A stretch of 64,000 nt of DNA. Source: Turritopsis dohrnii (Eukaryota > Cnidaria > Hydrozoa > Anthoathecata > Oceaniidae). Within the stretch, counting starts at the first letter, position 1. Every line of letters begins with the position of its first letter. Below, in pieces: positions 1-11,462 of the stretch. The position numbers and the translations under genes were made by a program. The notes under the pieces were generated by a model. It had not been told where the DNA came from and ran no database searches. It saw only the letters and a program-made list of their open reading frames with translations. The DNA lies in assembly GCA_027922465.2 (NCBI GenBank), contig BQMF02000025.1, positions 1,274,501 through 1,338,500 on the forward strand. The letters run 5' to 3'.

Positions 1-2019
1 CAAATGAAACTTCTCAACAGGTCTCACAGCATAGAAGTCATTTTTCACAGAAGTCTTGATTTCTTTTATCAGTGATCATTAAATTTTCTTATCTAATGAA
101 ATTAATTACTAAATCAAAGTGAATCGAAGTTCAAACACATTTCCCGAATTTCAGTCCAAACTTAATCGACTTAATCTATCCATAACCATTTTCGATTCTT
201 TTTGAAGTGATGCGGCGGGAACTTAAGTTTGCGGACGCGCAAAGTTGCTTCCGTGAAGCTCGTTTCCTGGCTCCTTATAGTAAAGCATGGTCGCAATGTT
301 GCAAATGTGGTCGCAATGTTGCAAATGTGGTATTGATGGGGTTTTTGGGGATTAACCCAATATAATGCCAAAGCATGCTTCCAACTCCACTTTTATATAC
401 AGCAAATATTGTGAAAAGTAATCCAATAAGTATCACAAGATTTTAAGGATCAGAAATTTCTCTTGCAATTGCTTATTGGTCTTGTTATTCGTTGATCCAT
501 CGCATCAACGGCTTGTAGCTGCTACAAGCAGCACCCTCCTGTTTACTTGTTACTTGCTGTGGGTACATTTAATGTATGAAGCACCTGTTGTGCAAAAGAA
601 CAATATTGTATAGAGTGTTACATTTTATGCAAACTTTTGTATGTAAATGTTCTTCTGGTCTGGAAAAACTGTGCTTAGCACAGCATAAAATCTTTTGAGA
701 ACAATTCAAGAGAACTGCTATTGGATTCCTTCAATTTCTTTTGCAAAACATGGAAGGAAACCAAGATATCTTGATTTTCTTCAAAACAAAAAATACAGGA
801 CAATGAATGGTTGTTCCAAAATTAACACTTTATATTGCTGTGAAAACTTTGAAAAGGGTGTATTTCAACTTGAAGGTTGAAGTCTTTTTGACAATAAAGT
901 TTGCTGATACTATCCTCCAAAAAACAAAGTTCTCGTCAGAAAATCACAATTTTCCTTAATCATAACCAATTGTCACCTGCCTTTCAAACGTATTACTTAA
1001 AATTCCAATTATATATAATGCAATATTCCCCCCAATTATGACGAAAAATGGCTTGAGGACTTTGAGTTAATTCCAAAATAAACCAAAGTTATTCAGAATT
1101 ATAATATTCCTGATTCAACCTTAAAACCAAAACTTTATTTTTTGTGTTTGTATTTAGGAACGGTATAATAAAGATTATTTGGCAATTGGCAATTTCCATT
1201 GTTTGATTCAACAAGAGGTGGATTTCTTTTGCTGACCTTTTGGGAAAACATCACCATTCATTGGTTGGTACCCATCAGAATAATCACGAATTCCGTTTTG
1301 TTGCCTCTGCTATAATATGTTTCACAAGAAAAGACAAAGGAACTATTGTATGTTCAGGTGTCGATCAAGTTAATGTTGCAGTGTTTCATTGGAACTGGTA
1401 ATTTAAAAAATTCTTTTTTAAAACTTGATTTTGGAAGCTTATTTTGATCATAGTGCGGGTGCAGGCTTCTCATTTTGATCTATGCGATCGCGTTTGCGCG
1501 CGCCATCACATAGGCATATATACTTGCGTGCATGAAAAAAATCTGTTGGAATTCTTGTGTCTTCTGTTATCGCTCAGTTTTCAAGCAGGAGAATGTGTTC
1601 CCAGTCTTGCCAATGAAGAAATTGTCAGGTGTGTGATAACAAATCTTGTTTTGTTCATGAATTTTCTTTAAAAAGGCACTTCGCCACGTTTATATGAATT
1701 AATTTCATAAGAGCACTTCATTTTTCTGACAAAAATCACAACAAAGGTGTGCAAGAACTTAATTGTGTTTATATACCATCCTGACTACATTGACTTTTTA
1801 TTGATAAAACATTCCAGGAAGCCATAGAATGTTATGTGTGCATTTTTATTATAGTGGTGACGCTCGCCACCTATGTTCAGCATACGTCCAGATCACGAAA
1901 AATAAAATGAAGAATTGGCAATGATAAGTTTGCCCATGTTGTAGAGTGTTGAATATAACTGGTAAAAGTTTTTTTAACAGTTTTAGTCAATTTGAGTTGA
2001 ACCGAGAGAAAGGATTAGT
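1..2019. other. AT-rich sequence without a recognisable gene
   Basis: No reading frame here resembles a protein family I know. The open frames are short (75 codons or fewer), low in complexity and lack convincing splice context. The one structured item is a 20-bp direct repeat at 288-327. I see no terminal inverted repeats or rRNA/tRNA signatures. Confidence 0.5.
288..327. repeat. 20-bp unit repeated twice in tandem
   Basis: The unit TGGTCGCAATGTTGCAAATG occurs at 288-307 and again, identical, at 308-327. It looks like a small replication-slippage duplication. No function is implied. Confidence 0.9.
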
Positions 2020-2339
2020 CAATTAAATTTCCCCTGGAGACATAAGTGAATCAAACATCAAAATAATAATAAAAATTGGAACAATCGAAATTCTCCATAT
2101 TCCCTCTTTTTGACCAAAGCCATGTTTTTTATACACACATGCAACACATATGAAGAACACATGCAAAACCGTTTGCCTACTATTTATATACCTAATCAGA
2201 ATGAAAATTTTTACCCCGGAGACGCGAATTATAACCAAACATTGCAACACTTAAAATGCTCTACTATTGACCGAAAACAATTTTTTTGATACACAGAAAA
2301 TGCAAAGTAACTTCTACGTAAAACAAAACATAATAAAAC
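2020..2339. repeat. Diverged repeat units, left side of element F1
   Basis: Similar blocks, each a CCYGGAGAC motif followed by text like AAACATTGCAACACTTAAAA, lie at about 2030 and 2213 here and again at about 8658, beyond the element inserted at 2343-8560. A further pair of similar stretches lies near 8945-9020 and 9380-9460. This suggests an old, badly decayed repeat array split by the F1 insertion. The alignment is by eye and the period is irregular. Confidence 0.35.
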
Positions 2340-3853
2340 TAAGGGATCGTCTCCAAATTATAAGCGATATAATAAGCGCTTATTAGCGAATTTACGCTAG
2401 CGATTTTCGGAGAAGCGCTTAATGAATCGCTTACTTAAATATTTAAGCGATTTGTACAAACTATCAAACAAATTTTCAATCATTTAAATCGTTTATTTTT
2501 CGCTTATAATTCGCTTATCATCGGCAAAAATCGATAAAAATCCGCTGAACTTAATCACTTTTTAAGCCCTTAATCGCTTTTCCACTTCACATGAATCGCT
2601 TTTTCGCTTCATATGAATCGCTCACATGAATCACTTTTGCGCTTCACATGAATCGCTTTTTCAATTTCCGCGCCTTAGCGAAGGAAATTGTTTGATTTAG
2701 ACATTCTATCTATCAATCTCCGTAACAGTTTTTTTGCCGTTTTCGGAAACCCCGTTCAGATTTCGGATTGTTTGTTTATTAAGAATAGTTAATGACAGAC
2801 CCAAAACTCTATGCAAAATGTAATACAAAAAGGCCACTGTCAATATTAATTCATAAAAATAATAAGCTTTTTATACTTTTGAAATACTTTTAGAAGTTAT
2901 TTTAGCTGTTTTATATTTAAAACTTCCCAATTCAATTATCTTTAAAATTTCTTTAAAAAGTCAGTAAAATATGCACACCAAACACGTGAATCGTTCTCGA
3001 ACCGTTTGGTTTATGTTTTGAGGAAATTGTAGAATTAGAAGAAGCTTTGAAGAAGGATTTTAAGACTTTATCTACTATTGCAATCGAAATATTATCATAG
3101 GAACTTTCCTTATGGAGGAAATATTGATGTTTAGCTGACTCTGGGAAAAATTCTTGAAAAAGAAGGTGAAGGTTTGATAGTAAACGAAACTTTGCTGTGA
3201 AAAAAACTTTCAATATCGCAGCAGAAAAGCATTAAAGTATCAAAAGATTGCTGGTTAATACGTCTTATCGATAAATGCATGAAACATGCTCATTTCATTT
3301 AATAAATATTACACCTAAAGTTGAAGATATTGACAAAAACAAACAAATGAAATTGTCATAATAGGGTAGCAGCACAAATCACTAGTGTAAGAATTGACCC
3401 AAACATACACATACATACTGAAAGTATAAACATGTGCAAGATATTGGTGAACGTTATGTCTTGTAAAACTGTTTTTCTGGGTCCGAAACGTCATAGTGAA
3501 TTGAAAAGTGGTAATGAATTAAAGAAGGGAGTAATTTGGGGAATTCCAGACTGTATCAAATTATTCATCACTGTACAATGCTTGGTCAAGTTATCACTTG
3601 TGTGGAATTGATTAGTTTTAAATTCACATTTAAAAGATTTTAAGATGACATTGTTCAAAATAATCCTGGAAACCGCTCAATGGGGCACAATGATTTAGTT
3701 TGGATATATATATGTCAGAGGAAAACAAACTTTGGATGATGATTAGAATCCAACCAATTATATACATACAATGAGATCACTAAAGCCTTGTGAAAATTTG
3801 GAGTGTAGTTCTAAGACACAATACCTTAAGGGGATTGTTTTTGCGTGGATTAA

Positions 3854-5474
3854 AGGGGAAGTTCGCCCTAATTTTTTTTCGCCTGAGATGCTTTATTCCA
3901 TACCAAAACTTCAAAATATAATAATCTTATTCGTTCATTTCTTTCGAAAAACGTTTTTTGTCATGTTTTTCCATTGAAAAAAATAAGATTTTTAATCTGT
4001 TCAGCGTTTGACGTCACTCCGTGCAGAAAGCATATGTGCAAAGAAAAAAGCTTTATCAAAAATAGTGTTTTTAGAAAGTTATTTTTAGATAATGTATAGC
4101 TGAAACCTGAAACTAATAGCTCTTTCGATGAAAATGATGAATAATGTTTGTAAGATATACCTGATAATTTAAACTTTTTGATTTTGAACCACAAAGAGAT
4201 GTTAGAAATCTTAAAAGTAGGAGCAAAGAAGAGGAAACGAAAACGATGAAGTGCAGCATGTATTACCTATAAGAAGCGTAGGTTGGTGTCTTTCTGGAAA
4301 ATTTTTCAAACCTATGAGTACCTACAGGGAAAGTTTGTCCTGCAGAGACACAATGAAATTCAGAAAAAGGGTCGTCGGAAGTAGGGTTGCTGGGTAGGTA
4401 CCACCACCACCAAATTTGAAAAGCAACATATATTTTCAGATGTATATACACAACCAAGTTTGTTATTTCAGTCTAGCATGTATAAAAAGATATTAAAAAA
4501 TTAAATTTCCCTGTTTTATCTTGATTCATCGTCACATTTTTCAACAACTTTAAAAAATGAAAGGCAAAGTAACATGCTTGTTTTAGCCTATCTATAAGGA
4601 ACAAAGTTAAAAAATTTTCTGGTCTCCTTAGAACAAAAACTATGTTTTGTGTTATGTTTCTATTTGTTAAAAATCTCCCTTCATCTAATCTATGAAGACT
4701 AAAATTCTGTTCAGAACTTTGAGATTTGCAGCGTATAGACAATACATACACCTGGTGGATACACAATACACTTGGTAAAGGGATACATAAAGATATTCTA
4801 TCGTGTGCTTTATGGGCGACAAGGACCCCTTTCCCACAAAAAAATGAGAGTTACGTACCGTTCTTGGAGAGAAAAATTGAAGATCAACAGCATTTAATAG
4901 CGTCAGGTTTCCACCACTATGCCATTCCTGCTAAAATGCTGTCGATTGGGGAAAAACATTATGTACAGAGAATGATACATCTCAATTTGATCAGTGTTGG
5001 GTAAAGATGTAAAACCCTGAGTCTTTCGGCAGAGTTCTACTTCATTTTTATGTTGGGAAGCCATCTTTTACGAAGTTCTGGTTATTTTCTTTGACTTGCA
5101 ATTTTGGCGAAATGTGAAAGAACAATTTGTGGACCGATTAGTACAAGCTGTCGCAGAGTAACTTGGCATTTTTCGAATTAAAAAATAAAAATGAAACGAT
5201 GTATTACTAGTGAGTTTTTTTGATAGTGTGACGGTTCAATAACAAACTTTCTTCACGTAAAAGTTCTTTCTGCACGGTGTGACGTCATTTTATCATTCAT
5301 AATGAACATCTGTTTCAACTGTGAAAAAACTCATTTTTCAGCATCTAAAAGTTTTAATAACTTTTGAACGAAAAGAGCATTTTCAGAAATTCAAAAAGTG
5401 GGTTTCTAACTTTTCAAAGCATTACAAGTTAAAACAAAAAAATAAGAAGTGAAAAATTAGACCGAACTTCCCCT
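3854..5474. mobile_element. Non-autonomous TIR element with TTAA duplication
   Basis: The inverted ends are AGGGGAAGTTCG and CGAACTTCCCCT, flanked by TTAA at 3850-3853 and 5475-5478. The G2 copy near 20757-20768 lacks it and serves as an empty site. TTAA duplications belong to the piggyBac and Kolobok superfamilies. The AGGGG start is less like piggyBac, so Kolobok-like is possible but unproven. It contains short open frames, such as 4726-5004 on plus, that I cannot assign to any family. Confidence 0.8.
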
Positions 5475-5722
5475 TTAAGTTTTGCAACTTTTGCGAATTT
5501 TGGGCAATTTCACAAAAATAAATCTACACAAAACATCAAGACATGAACGATTCGCGAAAATAAATCCACACAAAATTTCATGATTTTATTTGCTCATTTT
5601 TTGGCTCTGTGTACCTTTCATATATTAACTATTTCCTTGTACTTATCAAGCACCCATTGATTTTGCAATGTGGCAGGCATGGAAATGCTGATTTTTGCTG
5701 CTACTTCTAAGCTATATTATAA

Positions 5723-6365
5723 AGCCGATGATACACGAGTCGATTAGTTGCTTTCGATTTGTAGAATTCTACAAATCGCTGCGTGTATCATGCACAAATC
5801 GTATGTTGTGAGCATGATTCTACAAGTTGCTTTCGACTAAAAAAAATCGAACCTGTTGGAATTCTGTGATTAATTGCAGCTTTTTAAACCAATCAAAAAG
5901 CTTCTTCTTTTTTACAGAAAATGCGCACATGAAAACTTCTAGATTAAAATGATATGTCTATTAAGGTAGGGTAGGATAGAATCTGGCATGACCGTATTTT
6001 GCTTTGCGAGAGCCACTTCAACGAAACGCAACAAAGCTTCGAAATCACAAGGGACCATCCTCAAAAAGTTAAAATAGTCAGCTTCGTCTTTCAGTCGAAA
6101 TTCACGCAGAAGTGTGTCGTAAACCCCAAACTGCTTTCTTTTCTTCAGTCAAGATTTTGTCCATACTCTTTTTTTACGTTTTTTTTTTTTTGGCAAGGCA
6201 CGATGATAATAGCAGCAGCTGCAACCTCGTCTTCACTGTCTGAATACTTGATGTAGAAAGAAAAAATCGCTTGCGTGTATCACCTTTGTATCGGCAACTT
6301 TTTAATATGCGCAACATAAGTACGACTCAGTCGAAAGCAACTAATCGACTCGTGTATCATCGGCT
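5723..6365. mobile_element. MITE with TAA duplication
   Basis: Terminal inverted repeats begin AGCCGATGATACACGAGTCG, with the matching complement ending at 6365. TAA lies directly outside at 5720-5722 and 6366-6368. Next to the left end is a small extra palindrome around TTGTAGAATTCTACAA. The 3-bp duplication fits PIF/Harbinger-derived MITEs. The open frame at 5999-6256 ends in low complexity and is not supported as a gene. Confidence 0.8.
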
Positions 6366-7510
6366 TAAAGTACACACATTGCACTTTGTGCCCATTCGCA
6401 AATATAAATCCAAACATTTTCCTTGAGAAGCTCTGACTCGAAAAAATTAATCCACGCAAAACGCTCTCAAACCTTCGCTCGCAAAAATTAGTCCACGCAA
6501 AAAAATCCCCTTAAGGTATATCATGTTCGAAAAGAACATTTTCACACAGATCCTAACAAAGTTTTATTGTGTCATTTGTCTTTTCGTTCACATTGGTGTT
6601 ACACTCCATAGAAGTGGTAATATGTAGACAGTGGTGGATCTAGAGTGTAGTCGCAACTTGTGGAGAAGCGCATTAACATAAGTTGTGAATTCAGTTCATA
6701 TTATCAATGGGATTATTTGAACCTTTTTCTTTTATGTTTGAATTGCTAACACTTTCCAACACAAGTTGTGGCTTACCTCTGGATCCACCACTGGCAGGTT
6801 TAGTAGAAATAGATTTTCATATTGTATGTTGTGATGATTTAAGTTTTGTATATAATTTTTAATTTTTATTTTCTTGTAATGCTGTTAAATGTCATGGATT
6901 AAAATCTTTGAAATGCCCAAATTTCTCCTGCTCCTATCAATGCAAGTTATGAACAATTTCATGTAATGTTTACTTAATTATATTACCAAATTTACATTTC
7001 TGGCAAAATTTGGAAGGTGTGCACAAAGAACAATTGGAAGGTCCTGATATTAAAGTTGGCAGTTACTTGCAGATTTTTCCCTGATTTTTCCCTGATTTTC
7101 AAATTATTTTTTATCACTTCTATCGAATACCATTTTGTTCTTCATGTGAACCATAAGTCATATTTTGGGAATTGTGATAGACCTGTTCTCACGTAAGCAA
7201 CAAGAACAGAATGGATAGTCATTCAGATATCTTGAAAATTAGCCTAAAGCTATTTCCTCTAGGCCTGATGCGGAAATTGTTCAAGCCCTGAGGCTTCTAG
7301 TATGATTCTATATCGCTCACAAGTGTTGATTAAAATTCTGATAAACATTCCCCTCAAGGAATATACCAAAATATCGATCGAACAACTCAAAAAAGAATTG
7401 TAAGGGACGGTTCCTATTGGTAGTAGCTTTAAAACAAACTTTTTTTTTCTTTTTTCTTAAACTGAATGTGAACCAGTTCATTTCACATAACAGCCGTAGA
7501 ACAACTTAAA

Positions 7511-7640
7511 CAAAAAAGAATTATAGCAGACGGTTTCTATTTGTAGCAACCTGAGAACAAACTGTTGTTTCTTTTATCTCTAACTGAATAAGAACCAGGT
7601 AATCTGTTCATTATTAAACACTAACGCGTGCTACCTGTAA
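7511..7640 (-). repeat. Shared interior core, copy in F1
   Basis: Read on minus, this block holds AGGTAGCACGCGTT, then ACCTGGTTCTTATTC, then AAATAGAAACCGTCTGCTAT. The same order of motifs recurs at 35250-35376, 46471-46600, 47900-48002, 56697-56820 (degenerate), 58131-58257 and 60712-60835. It is the most conserved interior part of the modular TIR family. Confidence 0.75.
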
Positions 7641-8563
7641 TTATACATCTGTCACATTGAGTTTTCAAAATAATGCTGAAGTCGCGATAACAACAACATC
7701 TTTTGAGAGTGTAGACATCCTTATCAATAAAAAAACGTTTTTCATGAACTTTTTATTTTTATTTGGCAAAATAGCAATTAGATGTAATACTCCCGGTTAT
7801 GTTCCAACTTCGAAAACTTGCGCATGGGAATATGAAAAATATAAACATACATAGACGTTGAATGAAACGAAACGTAGTGAGTAGGTGAATCCTACTTTTC
7901 ATATTCTAACAAAATACCGTTTACTTTATTTTATTTATATCGTTTGTCATCAAAATCCCTTGGATGGTCACATAATGAAACATGGAATCTATGATGTAAA
8001 CGAATAATCTTATTACAGCGATAGCAACGGTTTTTAGTTTTTATTTACATTTCCTTTTCGAAAAATATTTTCAGTGAGCGTGAGCATCGCGAGCAAAATC
8101 TGAAACGTTTCTTTCGTGTTTGAATGGCGAAAACATTGGCTTGGGTAATGTCATAATTTAGCTTTCTTGTCCACTGATAGACCCAATCACGATAAGATTT
8201 TCCAAAAGCGGAAAAAACTTTGTTGTAATACGTCGGTAAAATGAAAACAAAATACTAGGCAAATTCAAAGAAGCTAAATCATTTTGCCGGTTGAATCTGA
8301 AACATCTGAAAAATAAGATAAACAAGAGAAATACATACATGAACAAAATATTTCCAAAGAAAGTATTTTTCAAACTCAATCAATTCGCTTAAAATCACTT
8401 ACGCAAATCGATTAACATTCGCTTATAGGAAAATTGGTTAAATTTAATCGCTTATATTCTAACGATTTGATTCACATTATATTCGTTTACAATCGCTTAA
8501 CAAAAAAATCATAAGCGATAAAATTAAGCGAATTTTAATCGATATTTTGGAGACGATCCCTAA

Positions 8564-10397
8564 CACAACCTATACACCAAGGAATCCAACATCTTATTAT
8601 AATAAATATACAAAATATAAAATAAAAAAAAAATTATTATAAAAATTATTTTTTTATCCTGGAGACGTGAAACAAACATTGCTACACTTAAAATGCCCTA
8701 GTTCAGACCAAAATAATGTTTTTACATGCAGAAGATTAATGCAGAAACAAATGGCAATACAACAAAGAAGTATTATGTATATGCAGAATAGAACACGTAA
8801 TACAGAACACAAAACCAAAACAGAAAATAATACAGAACACAAAACCAAAACCAAACATTGAATAACAAATATGAATTGAAAACAAATCGATGCCTTCCAA
8901 CTGTGTTTCTTTCGTGCGGAAGTTACATTGGACAGCAACCATTGATGAATTTTTGAAATGATATGTAGTCTGTTCTTCCCGAAACCATCAACATCATGAT
9001 AAAAACCATGAGTTTCATTTCTTTAACGGTTAACGTGCTTCTTTATTATTAATCTTACCTAAAAAATATTTCAATTGTATAAAAATACAGAGAAAGATAA
9101 TTATGCTATGACATGTTGAAATAAAAAACAAAACAAAAAGCAAAAAGAAAATTCATGTAGGTACCCATTTATCCTAAAAATAATTAATTAAAAACACAAA
9201 TAATTTAAATAATTAAATACCCAGAAGATATTAAAAGCAACAAATAATACCAAACATAATACCAAACTTATATACCGAGCAGGCATAGTATGTAACAATT
9301 ACCATAACACAAAATAATGAATGCGTAAACATGAAAAATATGAACTGAAGAAAAATATACCCCAGCAATGCTTCTGCTTAATGAATTTCTGAAATACATA
9401 ATCCATTCTTCTCTGAACCAACCTTCTCAACATCATAGTTTAACCATGTGTTTCATTTATACATTTATTTTTTTCTTTTCTGACCTAAAAGAAAAAGATT
9501 TTAGTGAAGAACAGCTACAATACTTACTACTGCAACCATATTTAAGCAAACAAAAACAAAAGACATGAATGGCTGGCAGACAGGCAGACAAAGCATCAAG
9601 CATCTTAAACATCATCAATAGATACAATTAGATTAGACAGCATAACACGTTCCCCACTTCCACAGTCATGAGAAATAAAAACATTCATAGCTGTGGGACC
9701 ATATTTAATTGATCTGTAATAATAAATAAATGAAATCTTCTTTGCTAACTATAAAAAAAATAATAGCACACGTTACCAAAACAAATTTCTCTCGTCTTCG
9801 TTTTCATCCAGCAACATAAGAATTATTTTGACTCATATACTCCTATCTATTCAAAACTAAATTAAAACCATTCCTTACTGTGTAAATAAACATTTTCTTC
9901 TGCATTTTTTTCACTACACTTTCTTCTGTATAGCGATATTTGATTACTAAAACGTAAACAAACATTTAAAAACATATACACAACTTACTTACGCATGTGT
10001 CACCGTTCTTTTATTAATCTAAAATATTAAGCAATAAAAGTGTTATAATGATACCTTCGTACAGACCTGTTCGTTCGTTCTGCAGCCAATTTTTAAAAAC
10101 TTCACAGCACTTCTTCTGTATTATTTGGTAACTAAAATAACTAAATTTCACTATGAGTGTCGAATACTTCAGAGCCTCCAACCTAAACCGTAGTCCCGCC
10201 TGGAAAGTAGACGCAATAGCAACTGAGTGAGGGTAGCCACGAAAAACAATAACCAAGTAAATAAATAAATAAATAAATAGAGGATAGCCTTGAGAAATTT
10301 GCTAAGTTAACACTTGCTTCAGTGTTTTGGGTTCACTGATAACTAGTTGGCTTGGGATGCCCAACTACTAGCTAACCTCTAAATATAGCTAATCTTT
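8564..10397. other. Very AT-rich stretch with diverged repeats, no gene
   Basis: There is no coding sequence I can support. The text around 8945-9020 resembles that around 9380-9460, both containing TGAATTTYTGAAAT and later ATGTGTTTCATTT-like text, which suggests an old tandem duplication with a period near 440 bp. A 31-bp near-duplication rich in CAGAACACAAAACC lies at 8812-8860. An (AAAT)n microsatellite is at about 10258-10279. Confidence 0.4.
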
Positions 10398-10724
10398 ATG
10401 TTCGTTATAACATACTTTGTACTCTATGTGATTGCGTTTGCGCTGAGATTTACGTATGTGATTTACCGTGTCAACACACTTTCTAAAATGAGAAGCCTGA
10501 AGTGCATTGATTTTAACAACAGCATAGGTGGACACAGGGTACAGCTAAAAAAAGTAGTAAAATCTTTTGGAGAAGGAATATTAAATGAGTTGCGGCCGTT
10601 TTCTTTTATTCTGTTCGTTTTTTACCTGAATTTAAAAAATGATTATCAATACTATTTTACCAGGTTGAATGATTATTGCAGGCAATTCCTGATTGATGAA
10701 AAGAAAGAACACTTGACTTGGTAA
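10398..10724 (+). CDS. Hypothetical open frame, possible exon
   Basis: This open frame of 108 codons begins with a hydrophobic segment that could be a membrane anchor (about residues 1-25), followed by a mixed-charge region. I do not recognise a family. Just before its stop lies a good donor-like site (TTG then GTAAGA at about 10721). A candidate acceptor (TTGCAG) precedes another open frame at 11196. The two frames do not join in phase, and a MITE (10742-11116) lies between them. It could be a host gene fragment or chance. Confidence 0.2.
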   Translation: MFVITYFVLYVIAFALRFTYVIYRVNTLSKMRSLKCIDFNNSIGGHRVQLKKVVKSFGEGILNELRPFSFILFVFYLNLKNDYQYYFTRLNDYCRQFLIDEKKEHLTW

Positions 10725-10741
10725 GAGCATTTGATTTCTTA

Positions 10742-11116
10742 CTTTACGTGGAGAAAGTTTTGCGGGGAGAAAGTTTTGCGAGAAAAAAAAACTACAAAAT
10801 TTACTTTCGCTAATGAGTGACTAAATGTATTTCGTGTAAACTAATCTTTCTCGTTCCACTGGGAAAGTGAATTTCGAGTGGGATTAATTTATACTCTCAG
10901 AATATTTTCAAAATTTTGACAAATAAGACAGATTTATTGATTTAGACTGTGTTGTTGGAAGAAAAACACGTGGGTTTTTGTTTTTTTTCTTCAATTTAAC
11001 TTTCACGAATCAGCTTCATAGGCCATTTCGCGTAGGATAAACTTTCGCGAATCCGCTAGTCCCTTTCGCTGGGACTTACTATCACGAAAATGACAAAAAA
11101 CTTTCTCCCCGTAAAA
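10742..11116. mobile_element. MITE with TA duplication
   Basis: The inverted ends are CTTTACGTGGAGAAAG and CTTTCTCCCCGTAAAA, with TA immediately outside (10740-10741 and 11117-11118). The interior is rich in TTTCGCGAA-like motifs. TA duplication and short size suggest a Tc1/mariner-type MITE. No transposase is present. Confidence 0.7.
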
Positions 11117-11195
11117 TATATCAATTTTTGGGTGGATATTCAAAAAATTTAAAATCATGCATGAAATTTAGAATTGACAAAAGAACAAGTTGCAG

Positions 11196-11410
11196 AATCA
11201 GAATTTGAAGATTGATGCAGTTATGAAGTTTGTTTCACATTTTTATGTTTGGAAATGTGTCTTCCCATGCTCGGAAGTTAACAGAATGGCCTGGCTAGTG
11301 TGCAAGTTTTTTAATGAAAATTCTGTTTTTATTATGTTTAATGATACCTCTGCTGTCATTATAAATGTCCCGGTTAATCAAAATGTTTATTTAAGTTCAC
11401 ATTCAGAAAT
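11196..11410 (+). CDS. Hypothetical open frame, possible exon
   Basis: An open frame of about 70 codons follows an acceptor-like TTGCAG and runs into the 3' tail of the LINE at 11411. Its composition (KFVSHFYVWKCVF, then NENSVFIMF) looks more protein-like than most frames nearby, but I recognise no family. It lies downstream of the frame at 10398-10724 with a MITE between them. The splice phases do not agree, so joining the two is speculative. Confidence 0.15.
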
Positions 11411-11462
11411 ACCTTTTATTATTATTATTATTTAAGATTACAAATTCACAGGCCATAGGCCT

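Larger units (their letters stand above)
2661..7300. mobile_element. Large element G1 inserted in F1 (Helitron-like ends?)
   Basis: The boundaries come from two comparisons. The F copy at 57630-58467 lacks this segment, and a second copy of the segment lies at 18301-24429. Both copies start TCAATTT within a T run, end GGCTTCTAG, and are followed by T, without obvious terminal inverted repeats. A TC start, CTAG end and no target duplication recall Helitrons or Helentrons, but I see no Rep/helicase coding sequence and no convincing terminal hairpin. Shared blocks include 2690-2985 with 18308-18735, 3765-3850 with 20660-20760, and 6613-7300 with 20856-21420 plus 24339-24429. G1 carries two MITEs of its own, at 3854-5474 and 5723-6365. 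Confidence 0.55.
2343..8560. mobile_element. Large TIR element F1 with TAA target duplication
   Basis: The ends are inverted repeats beginning GGGATCGTCTCCAAA, with their complement at 8541-8560. They are flanked by TAA at 2340-2342 and 8561-8563. A 3-bp TAA duplication is typical of the PIF/Harbinger superfamily, but no transposase is visible, so this is a non-autonomous element. Inside the left end lies an array rich in AATCGCTTTTCC and GAATCGCT. The native interior resumes at about 7301 and carries the roughly 120-bp core (7511-7640, minus orientation) shared with other elements in the window, plus a fossil TIR at 7957-7993. The middle 2661-7300 is a later insertion. A shorter relative without that insertion lies at 57630-58467. 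Confidence 0.75.

Noticed and set aside
4726..5004. 92-codon plus frame with ordinary composition
   Set aside because: It lies inside a TTAA-flanked non-autonomous element, has no recognised domain, and could be chance. Not listed as a gene.
5999..6256. 85-codon plus frame
   Set aside because: It falls wholly inside a MITE, and its second half is a poly-T/phenylalanine run.
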